Part shown: positions 31,238 to 39,411 of the stretch, one piece after another
Layout: the number at the start of each line of letters is the position of its first letter
Numbering within the stretch: position 1 is the stretch's first letter
Source of the DNA: Streptomyces sp. MMG1121
GTDB lineage: Bacteria > Actinomycetota > Actinomycetes > Streptomycetales > Streptomycetaceae
NCBI RefSeq assembly: GCF_001280015.1
Contig: NZ_LGDV01000038.1
Span: 124,001-188,000, forward strand
Direction: 5' to 3'
DNA: 64,000 nucleotides
The notes under the pieces: generated by a model
Seen by the model: the letters and a program-made list of their open reading frames with translations, nothing else
The model's database searches: none
What the model was told of the DNA's origin: nothing
Translations under genes and position numbers: made by a program

Positions 31238-32707
31238 ATGACCACCGAAGCGGAACTGACCGGCAGCGCGGCCTCGGCCGCACCGCCCCCGGACATCGAG
31301 GAGGCCGAAGGCAAGCCCGCCTGGGGCGCGCTCCTGGTCGTGCTGGCCGGCCTGTTCATCGCCAACGTCGACTTCTTCATCGTCAACGTCGCCATCCCGT
31401 CGCTCCAGCGCAACATGCACGCGACCAGTGCCGAGATCCAGCTGGTGGCCGCGACCTTCAACATCGGCCTGTCCGCCATGCTCATCACCGGCGGCCGGCT
31501 CGGCGACCTCTACGGCCGCCGGAAGGTCTTCTCCATCGGCCTGGCCCTGTTCACGTTCTCCTCGCTGGCCTGCGGCATCGCCCCGAACATGGCCGAGCTG
31601 ATCGTCGCGCGCGCGGTGCAGGGTGCCGCGGCCGCGCTGGTCATCCCACAGGTCCTCGGCATCCTGACCACCGCGTACAAGGGCAAGGCCCGGGCCACCG
31701 CGTTCAACGCCTACGGCATCACGATGGGTGCCTCGGCCGTGTTCGGGCAACTCATCGGCGGCCTGCTGATCAAGGCCGACATCTTCGGCTGGGACTGGCG
31801 GACCATCTTCCTGATCAACGCCCCGATCGGCGCCGTCGTCCTGCTGCTCAGCCCGAAGCTGGTGCCCGAGTCCCGGGCCGAGGGCCGCACCGGCCTCGAC
31901 TGGACCGGCGTGGTCCTCGTGACCGCAGGGCTCACGGCCATCGTCCTGCCACTCGTCCAGGGCCGTGAGGAGGGCTGGCCGACCTGGACCTGGGAGTGCC
32001 TGATCGCGGCGGTGCCGCTGCTGGCCCTGTTCTGGTACACCCAGCGCCGCAAGGCGGCCCGCGACAAGTCGCCGCTGGTCCACCCGAGCCTGTTCGAGGA
32101 CCGGTCGTTCGGTGTCGGCGTCGTCTCCCTGCTGGTGTTCTTCGCCGCGATGGCCTCCTTCTTCCTGGTCCTCGCGCTGTATCTGCAGGAGGGGCGCGGC
32201 CTGTCCGCGCTCCGGTCCGGTCTGCTGTTCATCCCGCTCGGCCTCGGCTTCTTCATCGGCTCCGCACAGGCGCCGAAGGCCGCGGCCAAGCTGGGCAAGC
32301 AGGTCCTGACCGTCGGCGCACTGATCCAGGCGGTCGGCAACGTGGCCCTGGCCGCGACCGCCTGGCACCTGGACAGCAGCGGTGGCGTCGCCTGGTGCAT
32401 CCCGGCGATGGTGGTCTCCGGCTTCGGCATGGGCTTCGTCGTCGCCCCGCTCGCCTCGCTGGTCCTGGAGGGAGTGGCCCCGCACCACGCGGCCGCCGCC
32501 TCCGGCGTCTTCTCCACCGCCCAGGAGATGGGCAACGCCATCGGCATCGCGGTGATCGGCGTCGTCTTCTTCGGTGTCGCAGGCCACCACCCCGGCGCCC
32601 ACACCTACGCCCACGCCTTCGCCACCAGCCTGGTGGTGCAGGCGGGGATCTGCGCCCTGGTGGCCGTACTGGTGCAACTGCTGCCGCGAAAGGCGGAAGC
32701 CTCCTGA
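31238..32707 (+). CDS. DHA2-family MFS exporter (14 TM)
   Basis: This 489-residue drug:H+ antiporter has the DHA2 pattern: TM1 with FIANVDFFIVNVAIPSLQ, loop motif GGRLGDLYGRRKVF, motif C-like GASAVFGQLIGGLL, and late helices with VFSTAQEMGNAIGIA. Such proteins export antibiotics and often give self-resistance. It has its own SARP-type promoter, so expression would follow product synthesis. AGGAGG stands before the ATG. A 12-base-pair hairpin follows at 32821. Confidence 0.88.
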   Translation: MTTEAELTGSAASAAPPPDIEEAEGKPAWGALLVVLAGLFIANVDFFIVNVAIPSLQRNMHATSAEIQLVAATFNIGLSAMLITGGRLGDLYGRRKVFSIGLALFTFSSLACGIAPNMAELIVARAVQGAAAALVIPQVLGILTTAYKGKARATAFNAYGITMGASAVFGQLIGGLLIKADIFGWDWRTIFLINAPIGAVVLLLSPKLVPESRAEGRTGLDWTGVVLVTAGLTAIVLPLVQGREEGWPTWTWECLIAAVPLLALFWYTQRRKAARDKSPLVHPSLFEDRSFGVGVVSLLVFFAAMASFFLVLALYLQEGRGLSALRSGLLFIPLGLGFFIGSAQAPKAAAKLGKQVLTVGALIQAVGNVALAATAWHLDSSGGVAWCIPAMVVSGFGMGFVVAPLASLVLEGVAPHHAAAASGVFSTAQEMGNAIGIAVIGVVFFGVAGHHPGAHTYAHAFATSLVVQAGICALVAVLVQLLPRKAEAS

Positions 32708-32735
32708 TCCTTTCAAGGAGGGGCAGATGCCTCGG

Positions 32736-32806
32736 GGACGCGGGGAACTGCGTGAACAACCACGATGAACCGGTAGCCGCCCACACCCCGAACCCCTACG
32801 GCGCAT
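32736..32806 (+). repeat. Dispersed Streptomyces intergenic repeat, copy B
   Basis: GGGGACGCGGGGAACTGCG, then TGAACAACCACGATGAACC and AGCCGCCCACA, share the order of elements with the block at 18600-18690. The 'GCGGGGAACTGCG' core is, from memory, very common in Streptomyces gaps. A 13-codon open frame preceded by AAGGAGGGG starts at 32727 and overlaps it. Confidence 0.45.
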
Positions 32807-32820
32807 AGCACAACCCACCG

Positions 32821-32855
32821 GACGGGCACGCGAGAAGAAGCCCCGCGTGCCCGTC
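32821..32855 (+). terminator. Terminator after the DHA2 exporter
   Basis: GACGGGCACGCG and its perfect complement form a 12-base-pair stem with an 11-base loop, between the exporter and the P450 gene. It lies 34 bases before the P450 start, so it may also limit read-through into that gene. Confidence 0.7.
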
Positions 32856-32888
32856 AGCCGTACCCAGCCGAACCCGACGGAGGACCCC

Positions 32889-34070
32889 ATGCCAGAACTC
32901 CCCACCTGGCCCATGCCCCGCTCCTGCCCCTACGCGCCCCCGGACGCCTACACGGCCCTGCGCGAGCGACCCCCGCTGAGAGTGCGGATACGCGGTGGCG
33001 AGGCCTGGCTGGTCACCCGCCACGCGGACGTGCGCCAGGTGCTCAACGACGACCGCTTCAGCTCCGACGACCAGCAGCCCGGCTTCCCGATCCGGATCCA
33101 GCTGCCGCCAGAGCCCGGTGTGATGTCCTTCAGCCGCATGGACGACCCGGAGCACGGCCGGCTGCGCCGCATGGCGATGACCGAGTTCACCGCCCGCCGC
33201 ACCCGCGCCCTGCGCCCCGAGGTCGAACTCCTGGTGCAGCAGCTGCTGGACGAGCTGGAGGCGGGCCCCCGCCCGGTCGACCTGGTGGAGAACTTCGCGG
33301 TCCGGCTGCCGGCGCTGGTGATCGCCCGGATGCTCGGCGTGCCGGAGGCGGACGAGGCGGACTTCACCGAGCAGAGCCGGGTCATCCTCTCCCAGGAGGC
33401 CGGCCCCGAGGAGACGTACGCGGCGTTCGTGGAGATGTCGCAGTTCCTCGACCGGCTCGCCGCGCAGCGCACCGCCGCACCGCGGGACGACTTGATCAGC
33501 CGGCTGGCCACCCGGTATGTCGCGAGCGGCGAGCTGACCCACGAGGACCTCGTGGCCATGGCCCGGTTCTTCCTCGTCGCCGGGCACGAGACCACGGCCC
33601 ACCAGATCAGCCTCAGCGTGCTCAGCCTGCTGCGTGACCCGGCCCAGCTGGCCGAACTCCGGGCCGACACCACCCTGTTCAAGCCCGCTGTCGAGGAGCT
33701 GCTGCGCTACTGGTCCATCTCGCAGGACAACCAGGTGCGCGCGGCCGTGGACGACGTCGAGCTGAGCGGGGCGACGATCCGCAAGGGCGAGGGAGTGATC
33801 GTCGCGATCCCCGCCGCCAACCACGACGAGTCGGTCTACCCCGGTGCCGCCCGCCTCGACATCCACCGCAACGCCTCCGGCCACCTCGCCTTCGGTTTCG
33901 GCGCCCACCTGTGCCCCGGCGCCTCGCTGGCCCGCATGGAGCTGGAGGTGTGCCTGAGTGCCCTCTTCACCCGCTTCCCCACGCTCCGGCTGGCCGTGCC
34001 GGAGCAGGAGGTCCGTTTCCGCGAGAACACGATCGTCTACGGACTGGATGAGCTGCCGGTCACCTGGTGA
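32889..34070 (+). CDS. Cytochrome P450 (bacterial class I)
   Basis: This 393-residue P450 has the I-helix AGHETT (231-236), the ExxR pair Glu270-Arg273, and the heme loop FGFGAHLCPGASLAR with Cys342 as ligand. It is of the soluble CYP105/107-like type and would take electrons from a ferredoxin such as the one at 8232. It may hydroxylate or desaturate the alkyl chain, or act next to the azoxy nitrogen. GGAGGA precedes ATG 32889. A long terminator follows. No SARP array was found before it. Confidence 0.92.
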   Translation: MPELPTWPMPRSCPYAPPDAYTALRERPPLRVRIRGGEAWLVTRHADVRQVLNDDRFSSDDQQPGFPIRIQLPPEPGVMSFSRMDDPEHGRLRRMAMTEFTARRTRALRPEVELLVQQLLDELEAGPRPVDLVENFAVRLPALVIARMLGVPEADEADFTEQSRVILSQEAGPEETYAAFVEMSQFLDRLAAQRTAAPRDDLISRLATRYVASGELTHEDLVAMARFFLVAGHETTAHQISLSVLSLLRDPAQLAELRADTTLFKPAVEELLRYWSISQDNQVRAAVDDVELSGATIRKGEGVIVAIPAANHDESVYPGAARLDIHRNASGHLAFGFGAHLCPGASLARMELEVCLSALFTRFPTLRLAVPEQEVRFRENTIVYGLDELPVTW

Positions 34071-34076
34071 CCCCGT

Positions 34077-34136
34077 CCGGCAGGAAGGGCCCGGGGCCGT
34101 CGAGACATCTCGACGGCCCCGGGCCCTTCCTGCCGG
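34077..34136. terminator. Very strong bidirectional terminator
   Basis: A perfect 28-base inverted repeat starting CCGGCAGGAAGGGCCC surrounds the loop ACAT. It lies between the P450 and the convergent mycothiol-dependent gene, starting six bases after the P450 stop. Stem length and the tetraloop make it the strongest terminator in the window. Confidence 0.92.
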
Positions 34137-34157
34137 CGCACGCCGGTGACCCTCGGT

Positions 34158-35030
34158 TCAGGAGATGGCGTGGCTCAACCAGAAGTCCAGCAGCGCACGG
34201 TCGCCCCGGACGGACACGCGAGGGTCCTGCGGCCGCAGCCGGCCCTTGACCACCAGCAGCAGATCTGCGGGCGTGGCCAGCACGCCGACGTCGGCACCCT
34301 CGCCGTCCTCGGCGTCGCGGGACACCCGCACCCCCTCGGGGGCACAGGTGATCAGCCAGTGGGAAGTGCCCTTCCCCGCCGCCTCGGTGGAGCGGAAGCA
34401 CAGCGTCTCGCCGCCGCGCGGCACCTCGGAGAAGAGCGGGGACAGGAAGGGCCGGGCCTCCGGCACCCCGAAGGCGCTCAGGCAGAAGTCCACGCAGTCC
34501 AGGGCGACATCGGTGGCCGGTTCGAAGGGCACCCCGGTCATGAGCGAGACGTCGGCCCGGTGCACGGCCGTCTCGAAGAGTGCCCAGCGCGGCCAGAACT
34601 CCTTGTTCTGCTTGCCGTGCGGCGCCCAGATCGGCACCTCGGGCCCCACCCCGTCGATCGCTTCGACGAGCCGGTCCGCGCCCTCGGTGACGAACCGCGC
34701 CCGCAGGTCCGGGTCCGCGAGGTGGTCCTCCTCGGCGGCCCCCCGCGCTCCCAGCGCGGCCACCCGCTCGGTCCAGCTCCGGTCGCCGTCGTCCGCGCCC
34801 GAGTCGCCGGGCATGATGAACCCGGTGCTCCGGGTGGCCAGGATCGTCGTCGCCCAGTCATGCCCCTGACGCACGTGCCGTACCAGGTCGCCGAGCGTCC
34901 AGCCCGGGCAGGCCGGCACCTCCTCGGCCGGCGGGACAGTGCGCGCGATCTCCGCGAAACGATCCGCCTCCTGACGGAACTCAGCGGTGTAGCGGCTCAG
35001 GGGCAGGGTCGGATACGCCGGCGCTGTCAT
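34158..35030 (-). CDS. Mycothiol-dependent maleylpyruvate isomerase-family protein
   Basis: This 290-residue protein has the DinB-like MDMPI N-terminal domain: EVPACPGWTLGDLVRHVRQGHDW supplies one metal His, and a later WALFETAVHRADVS supplies the Glu and second His. The C-terminal alpha/beta part (VRVSRDAEDGEGADVGVLA) is the usual second domain. Family members use mycothiol for isomerisation or detoxification. Position under a SARP array suggests a role in the pathway or in protection from reactive N-N or acrylate intermediates; this is inference. The ATG with a GAGG upstream (start 35030) is preferred to a longer frame that enters the promoter. Confidence 0.8.
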   Translation of the reverse strand: MTAPAYPTLPLSRYTAEFRQEADRFAEIARTVPPAEEVPACPGWTLGDLVRHVRQGHDWATTILATRSTGFIMPGDSGADDGDRSWTERVAALGARGAAEEDHLADPDLRARFVTEGADRLVEAIDGVGPEVPIWAPHGKQNKEFWPRWALFETAVHRADVSLMTGVPFEPATDVALDCVDFCLSAFGVPEARPFLSPLFSEVPRGGETLCFRSTEAAGKGTSHWLITCAPEGVRVSRDAEDGEGADVGVLATPADLLLVVKGRLRPQDPRVSVRGDRALLDFWLSHAIS

Positions 35031-35099
35031 GGCGGCCTCACTCCGGTCGACGGGACGGGGAAGTCGGTGCCAACGCACCGCCGCCATGTGAACCCGGCC

Positions 35100-35117
35100 C
35101 GCTGATCGCCCGCTGAC
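35100..35117 (-). promoter_or_regulatory. SARP-type repeat pair before the mycothiol-dependent gene
   Basis: On the minus strand GTCAGCG (35117-35111) and ATCAGCG (35106-35100) are 11 bases apart. The hexamer at the expected spacing is TCACAT, which only partly fits nAnnnT. It is divergent from the array at 35129. Confidence 0.45.
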
Positions 35118-35128
35118 ACCGCCTGCGC

Positions 35129-35171
35129 GTCAGCGCCGTGTCAGCGTCATGACAGCGGCCCTCGGCACAGT
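35129..35171 (+). promoter_or_regulatory. Triple SARP-type promoter for the VlmJ-like operon
   Basis: GTCAGCG, GTCAGCG and GACAGCG stand at 35129, 35140 and 35151, exactly 11 bases apart. Eight bases later is CACAGT (35166-35171), fitting nAnnnT. The first 18 bases equal the exporter's double site at 31101-31118. A start near 35178 would leave about 70 bases to the ATG. Confidence 0.7.
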
Positions 35172-35248
35172 GGGTGACGCCGCGGCACCGGGGGCACATC
35201 GGACAGCCCGGTCGCCCAGGTGCCGTTCGACGAAGGAGTGAGCCCGAC

Positions 35249-36211
35249 ATGGCAGACACCGCAGCTCCGTCTCCGACCCGGGCCCTCGTCCTGGGCAACC
35301 CCGCATCCGGCAGCCACTCGCCCGAACTGGTCGACCAGGTACGGCAGTTGTGTGCCTCCTACCTGGAGCAGACGCAGGTGCACCTGACCACCGGTCCGGG
35401 CGACGCCACGCTCGCCGTACGCCGGGCGCTCCAGCGGTCCGGCGAGGCGTCACCCGGCACCCCCGACCTGGTCGTCGTCATCGGTGGCGACGGCACGGTC
35501 CGCGAGGCCGTGCAGGGACTCGTGCCGGCCGCCGGGAACGCCACCCTCGCGGTGGTGCCGGGCGGCACCGGCAACTCCGGCTACAAGATGCTCTGGGGCG
35601 ACAGGCCCTGGACCGAGTCCCTGAAGGCGGTCCTGACCGACTCCGGCATCGGTGGCAGCGCCCGGCCGCGCCGGCTGGACCTGGCCCGGCTCGCCGAGAC
35701 CCGCAACTACGTGTACCTGGGGGCCTGTTCGGGGGTGATCGCCGACGCGCTGATCACCGCCAAGGACCTGCCGCTGAAGGGCCGGGAGCGGTACGCCCGC
35801 GCCTACGCCGACACGGCCGCCGGCTACCGGCCGTACCCGGGCCGGGTCACCGTCGACGGCCGGGTGGTGCACGAGGGCCCCACGGTCCTCGCCAACGTCG
35901 GCGGCGGCCGGTACCGCGGCGGCCGGTTCCTGGTGCTGCCCGACTCGCTGCTGGACGACGGGCTGCTCGACGTCTGTGTGATCGGCGGCGGCGTCCCGGC
36001 GGCCGAGGTGCCCGAACTGACCCTGAACGCACGCCACATGGGTCATCCGGCGACCGTGTACGCCCGCGGGCGCACGATCACCGTCGAGCGCACCGACGGC
36101 CGCAGGCTCCCGCTGGAGCACGACGGCGAGTACCAGCACGGCATCGGCGCCACGGCCACCTTCGAGGTGCTCCCCGGAGCCCTCCCGGTGTGGGCGCCGG
36201 CCGCCCCCTGA
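35249..36211 (+). CDS. vlmJ-like: Diacylglycerol kinase-like protein (VlmJ-like)
   Basis: This 320-residue DAGK_cat protein has the nucleotide motif VVVIGGDGTVREAV (GGDGT at 79-83) and VVPGGTGNSGYKML. The C-terminal half has the usual beta-rich lipid kinase domain. In valanimycin, VlmJ of this class phosphorylates the hydroxyl of valanimycin hydrate so that VlmK can eliminate it. The co-directional MmgE/PrpD gene at 36722 completes that pair here, so phosphorylation of the serine-derived hydroxyl is inferred. GGAG stands before the ATG. A true lipid kinase is the alternative. Confidence 0.8.
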   Translation: MADTAAPSPTRALVLGNPASGSHSPELVDQVRQLCASYLEQTQVHLTTGPGDATLAVRRALQRSGEASPGTPDLVVVIGGDGTVREAVQGLVPAAGNATLAVVPGGTGNSGYKMLWGDRPWTESLKAVLTDSGIGGSARPRRLDLARLAETRNYVYLGACSGVIADALITAKDLPLKGRERYARAYADTAAGYRPYPGRVTVDGRVVHEGPTVLANVGGGRYRGGRFLVLPDSLLDDGLLDVCVIGGGVPAAEVPELTLNARHMGHPATVYARGRTITVERTDGRRLPLEHDGEYQHGIGATATFEVLPGALPVWAPAAP

Positions 36212-36264
36212 CCAGCCACCCACCGCAAGAAAACCGCTGAGCGACACAAGAGGAGAACGACCGC

Positions 36265-36633
36265 ATGAGCGATCTGACCACCACCGTCACCCGCTACCTC
36301 GCCATCTGGAACGAGGCGGACGCCGACAAGCGTGCCGCGGCCATCGCCGAGCTGTTCACCGCCGACGCCCCGTACATCGACCCGCTCGTCGCGGTCGAGG
36401 GCCACGAGGGCTTCGGGGCCGTGGTGGCCGGCGCCCGCGACCAGTTCAAGGGCCTGACCTTCGAACTGCACGGCACCGTCGACGCCCACCACGACCAGGC
36501 CCGCTTCCAGTGGGGCCTGGTGACCGAGCCGGGCACCGAGCCGATCGCCATCGGCTTCGACGTCCTGGTCGCCGACGCCGCCGGCCGGATCAAGGGCGTC
36601 TACGGCTTCCTCGACAAGGTTCCGGCCGCGTAA
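36265..36633 (+). CDS. SnoaL/NTF2-like small protein
   Basis: This 122-residue protein has the NTF2-like pattern: an N-terminal helix (VTRYLAIWNEADADKRAAAI), a TADAPYIDPLVAVEGHEGF turn and curved sheet strands (FELHGTVDAHHDQARFQW). Proteins of this fold act as cyclases, isomerases, hydratases or simple binding proteins. It lies between the VlmJ-like and VlmK-like genes, 53 bases behind the first, with AGGAGAACG before its ATG. It may bind the substrate passed between them. I cannot name catalytic residues. Confidence 0.72.
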   Translation: MSDLTTTVTRYLAIWNEADADKRAAAIAELFTADAPYIDPLVAVEGHEGFGAVVAGARDQFKGLTFELHGTVDAHHDQARFQWGLVTEPGTEPIAIGFDVLVADAAGRIKGVYGFLDKVPAA

Positions 36634-36647
36634 CACCACCGGGGACA

Positions 36648-36676
36648 GCGGGAGCACCGGGCGACGGTGCTCCCGC
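36648..36676 (+). terminator. Hairpin between NTF2-like and VlmK-like genes
   Basis: GCGGGAGCACC and its perfect complement form an 11-base-pair stem with a 7-base loop. It lies inside an apparent operon, 45 bases before the next start, so it may cause partial termination or protect an RNA end. Confidence 0.55.
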
Positions 36677-36721
36677 AGCCGTGTTCCCGCCCCCCCGACG
36701 CACGTACGGAAGGTGTCCGCC

Positions 36722-38290
36722 ATGACCGCCGTCCTCGCGGAGAGCGTCGCCCGAGCGCTGTGCGCCGACTGGGGCGAGCCGTACCGCGGCCCGGCCCGGG
36801 CCGCCCGCGGCCGTGCCCTGGCCGACACCCCGCTCGGCGAACTCTCCCACTGGGCCGCGACGTTGCGGCCCGGCGACATCCCCTGCCGGGTGTTGAAGCT
36901 CGCCGCGAGCCAGGTGCTCTCGCAGATCGCCTCCATCCGCGCGGGCCTGCAACACCCGCTCGGCAGACGGCTGGTGGCCGCCTTCGGACACCCCATGCAG
37001 CGCGACCCGCGCCAGGCCGCCGGGGTCTTCGCCGCGCTCGGCTCCTGGCTCAACCTGGACGACACCGCGTACGCCGGGCATCTGTCCAACTCCACGGTCG
37101 CGGTGCCGCTCGCCTTCGCCTACGCCCGGCAGCTGGACGGGCTGTCCCTGCTCACCGCGGTGGTCGCGGCCAACGAGTGCGCGGCCCGGATCACCGCCTC
37201 CGCGACGCTCGGACCACTGCGCGGCCAGAGCGCCGTACACACCCATCTGGCCGGGGCGGTCGCCGGACGGCTGCACTGCGACAGGGCGCCGGCGACCCTG
37301 TTCGAGAACGCCTTCGGGCTGGCCTTCGCGATGCCCAACTGGCCGTTGATGCGCGCCTTCCTGGCCAGCGACGCCCGGTTGTTCAACACCTTCACCCCGG
37401 TGCGCACCGCGATGGACGCCTGCGACGCCGCGCACGCCGGGCTGCGCGGGGCGCCCGACATCATGGAGCACAGCGACGGCTTCCTGGCCCGGTTCGCGAC
37501 CGTGCCGCTGCCGCAGGCGGTGGCCAAGGGGCTCGGCCGCCGCTGGCACACGGACACCCTGTCGTTCAAGATGCACCCGGGCGGCCCCGGCATCGACGCG
37601 GCCGTGGACTGCGCGGCCGAGATCCACCGGGAACTCGGGGCGCTGCGGCCACGGGACGTGGCCGAGGTGGTCGTCGAGGCGTCCCTGTACACGCTGTTCG
37701 CGGGTCAGCGGGCCGCCCAGTACGTCACCGGACCCGGCTCCCCGCTGGGCGCCCTGGTCCTCGACGTGCCCTACCCGGTCGCGACCACCCTGCTCACCGG
37801 CTCCTTCGGTGTGGACGACTTCTCCTCGCCGCACGTGGACGACCCCGACCGATGGGCACTGGCGCGGCGGATCCGGCTGGAGCACGACACGGAGATGACC
37901 CGCGAACTCTTCCTGTCCGACGCGCCGTTCGGCGAGGCGGTGCGCGAGGCCGGGCAGCTGGCCGTGCCGTGGCTGCGCGGCTTCGGTGGTGACGAGTTGG
38001 TCGACCTGGTGGGCACGCTGTCGGCCGACGGCCGGGACTTCTCCCGGTCCACCAAGGCGACCGGCGCCCGGGTCACCGTACGCCTGACCGACGGCCGCAC
38101 GGTCTGCCGCACCCGCCTGATCCCGCTCGGCGCGGCCGGCCCGGAGACCCGGGCGGGCCATGCCGACCTGGTACGGGAGAAGTTCCTGTCGGTGGGCGGT
38201 GCGCAGGAGGTCGCCGACACGGTGGACCGGTTGCACCGGATGCGTCCGCGGGCGGTGCGGCGCTGGATCGAGACGGCGTTCCTGGACTGA
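36722..38290 (+). CDS. vlmK-like: MmgE/PrpD-family dehydratase (VlmK-like)
   Basis: This 522-residue protein matches the MmgE/PrpD superfamily (2-methylcitrate dehydratase, cis-aconitate decarboxylase). It has an all-helical domain 1 (LNLDDTAYAGHLSNSTVAVPLAFA, ITASATLGPLRGQSAVHTHLAGA) and a small alpha/beta domain 2 (HTDTLSFKMHPGGPGIDAAVDC). In valanimycin, VlmK of this family removes the phosphate placed by VlmJ to give the acrylate C=C. The same final elimination is inferred. The ATG follows GGAAGG. It ends 28 bases from the convergent dasR stop, marking the likely right border of the cluster. Confidence 0.8.
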   Translation: MTAVLAESVARALCADWGEPYRGPARAARGRALADTPLGELSHWAATLRPGDIPCRVLKLAASQVLSQIASIRAGLQHPLGRRLVAAFGHPMQRDPRQAAGVFAALGSWLNLDDTAYAGHLSNSTVAVPLAFAYARQLDGLSLLTAVVAANECAARITASATLGPLRGQSAVHTHLAGAVAGRLHCDRAPATLFENAFGLAFAMPNWPLMRAFLASDARLFNTFTPVRTAMDACDAAHAGLRGAPDIMEHSDGFLARFATVPLPQAVAKGLGRRWHTDTLSFKMHPGGPGIDAAVDCAAEIHRELGALRPRDVAEVVVEASLYTLFAGQRAAQYVTGPGSPLGALVLDVPYPVATTLLTGSFGVDDFSSPHVDDPDRWALARRIRLEHDTEMTRELFLSDAPFGEAVREAGQLAVPWLRGFGGDELVDLVGTLSADGRDFSRSTKATGARVTVRLTDGRTVCRTRLIPLGAAGPETRAGHADLVREKFLSVGGAQEVADTVDRLHRMRPRAVRRWIETAFLD

Positions 38291-38318
38291 GCGCGCCCGC
38301 CGGGCGGGGCCGGCGCGT

Positions 38319-39098
38319 TCACCCCTGCGCCGGGCGCGGCGCAGGGCGGCGCAGGGCGGCGACGAACTTGTAGCGGGAACCGCGGTACACCGAGCGCACC
38401 CACTCCACCGGGGTGCCCTCCGCGTCCCGGGAGTGCCGGGACAGCAGCAGCATCGGCAGGCCCACGTCGGTCGCGAGCAACTGCGCCTCGCGCGGGGTGG
38501 ACAGCGAGGTCTCGATGGTCTCGTCGGCCTCGGCGAGATGGACGCCGTACACCTCGCCGAGCGCCGTGTACAGCGAGGGGTGGGTCGCCAGTGAGCGGCG
38601 CAGCCCGGGGAAGCGCCGGGCGGACAGATGGGTCGTCTCGATCGCCATCGGAGCGCCGCTGGCCAGCCGCAGCCGCTCGATGCGCAGCACCCGCTCGCCG
38701 AGCCCGATGCCGAGCAGGCCCGAGAGTTTCCCGTCCGCCGGGATCTCCCCGATGTCCAGCACCTGCGAGGCCGGCGTGAGGCCCTGGGCGCGCATGTCCT
38801 CGGTGTGCGAGGTGAGCTGGAGCGTGCGGTACAGCTTGGGCTGGGCGACGAAGGTGCCCTTGCCCTGGATCCGGTCGAGCCGGCCCTCGCCCACGAGTTC
38901 CGTGAGCGCTTGCCGGATCGTGGTCCGCGAGGTGTCGAACCGGACGGCGAGCAGACGCTCCGCGGGCATGGCCGAACCTGGCTCCAGCGCCTCGCTCATG
39001 GCGAGCAGCCGTTGCTTGATCCGGTAGTACTTCGGCACGCGCGCGGTGCGGCCGGGCGCCCCTCCGCGCGGCTGGGCGCTGCTGACGTCGGTGGTCAT
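38319..39098 (-). CDS. dasR: DasR, GntR/HutC-family regulator
   Basis: This 259-residue regulator has an N-terminal winged helix ([17 protein letters not shown] to [34 protein letters not shown]) and a C-terminal UTRA domain ([25 protein letters not shown]). Sequence and setting agree with DasR, which senses glucosamine-6-phosphate and represses chitin/GlcNAc genes and, through them, development and antibiotic clusters. It is divergent from dasA with three dre-like sites between. Some positions vary from the S. coelicolor protein as I recall it (for example [16 protein letters not shown]), so a close paralogue is possible. Confidence 0.85.
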   Translation of the reverse strand: MTTDVSSAQPRGGAPGRTARVPKYYRIKQRLLAMSEALEPGSAMPAERLLAVRFDTSRTTIRQALTELVGEGRLDRIQGKGTFVAQPKLYRTLQLTSHTEDMRAQGLTPASQVLDIGEIPADGKLSGLLGIGLGERVLRIERLRLASGAPMAIETTHLSARRFPGLRRSLATHPSLYTALGEVYGVHLAEADETIETSLSTPREAQLLATDVGLPMLLLSRHSRDAEGTPVEWVRSVYRGSRYKFVAALRRPAPRPAQG

Positions 39099-39411
39099 GC
39101 CTGCCTTCCCGGCTGTGTCGATGGGCTCCCGTTATAGCGACCAACTGCCCTATGGTCTAGTCCAACCGCCGAGCCGCGCCGGAAGCCGGGACGAAGGGGG
39201 CGGATGCGGACGGACGCCCTCCGGTGACGTTCTCGTAACGGCCGGAATCGGCTTCCCGGACCACCCTTGACACCCCGAAAGGTCTAGGCCAAGCTCCACC
39301 CTACTGGTCTACACCACTAGTGGCCAGGTCCCGAGCCCTACGTGCAACAGCGTCGTACGCAGGTCACCGCCGAGGGCGTGGGGGGTACGTGGCATCCCTG
39401 AGGAGGGTGGC
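39099..39411. promoter_or_regulatory. dasR-dasA divergent region with three dre-like operators
   Basis: Three copies of the DasR element are visible: TGGTCTAGTCCA at 39153-39164, AGGTCTAGGCCA at 39280-39291 and ACTGGTCTACACCACT at 39303-39318 (known consensus ACTGGTCTAGACCAGT). TTGACA at 39267-39272 is a good -35 for dasA, with the second dre overlapping the spacer, so DasR would block the promoter. The rest holds no gene. Confidence 0.82.

Noticed and set aside
32727..32768. Thirteen-codon leader peptide before the P450 gene
   Set aside because: It has a strong ribosome site but falls in a dispersed repeat and lacks a codon run or paired hairpins typical of attenuation.
32851..32855. Single GTCAG before the P450 gene as a SARP site
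   Set aside because: It has no partner at 11 bases and lies at the edge of a terminator stem.
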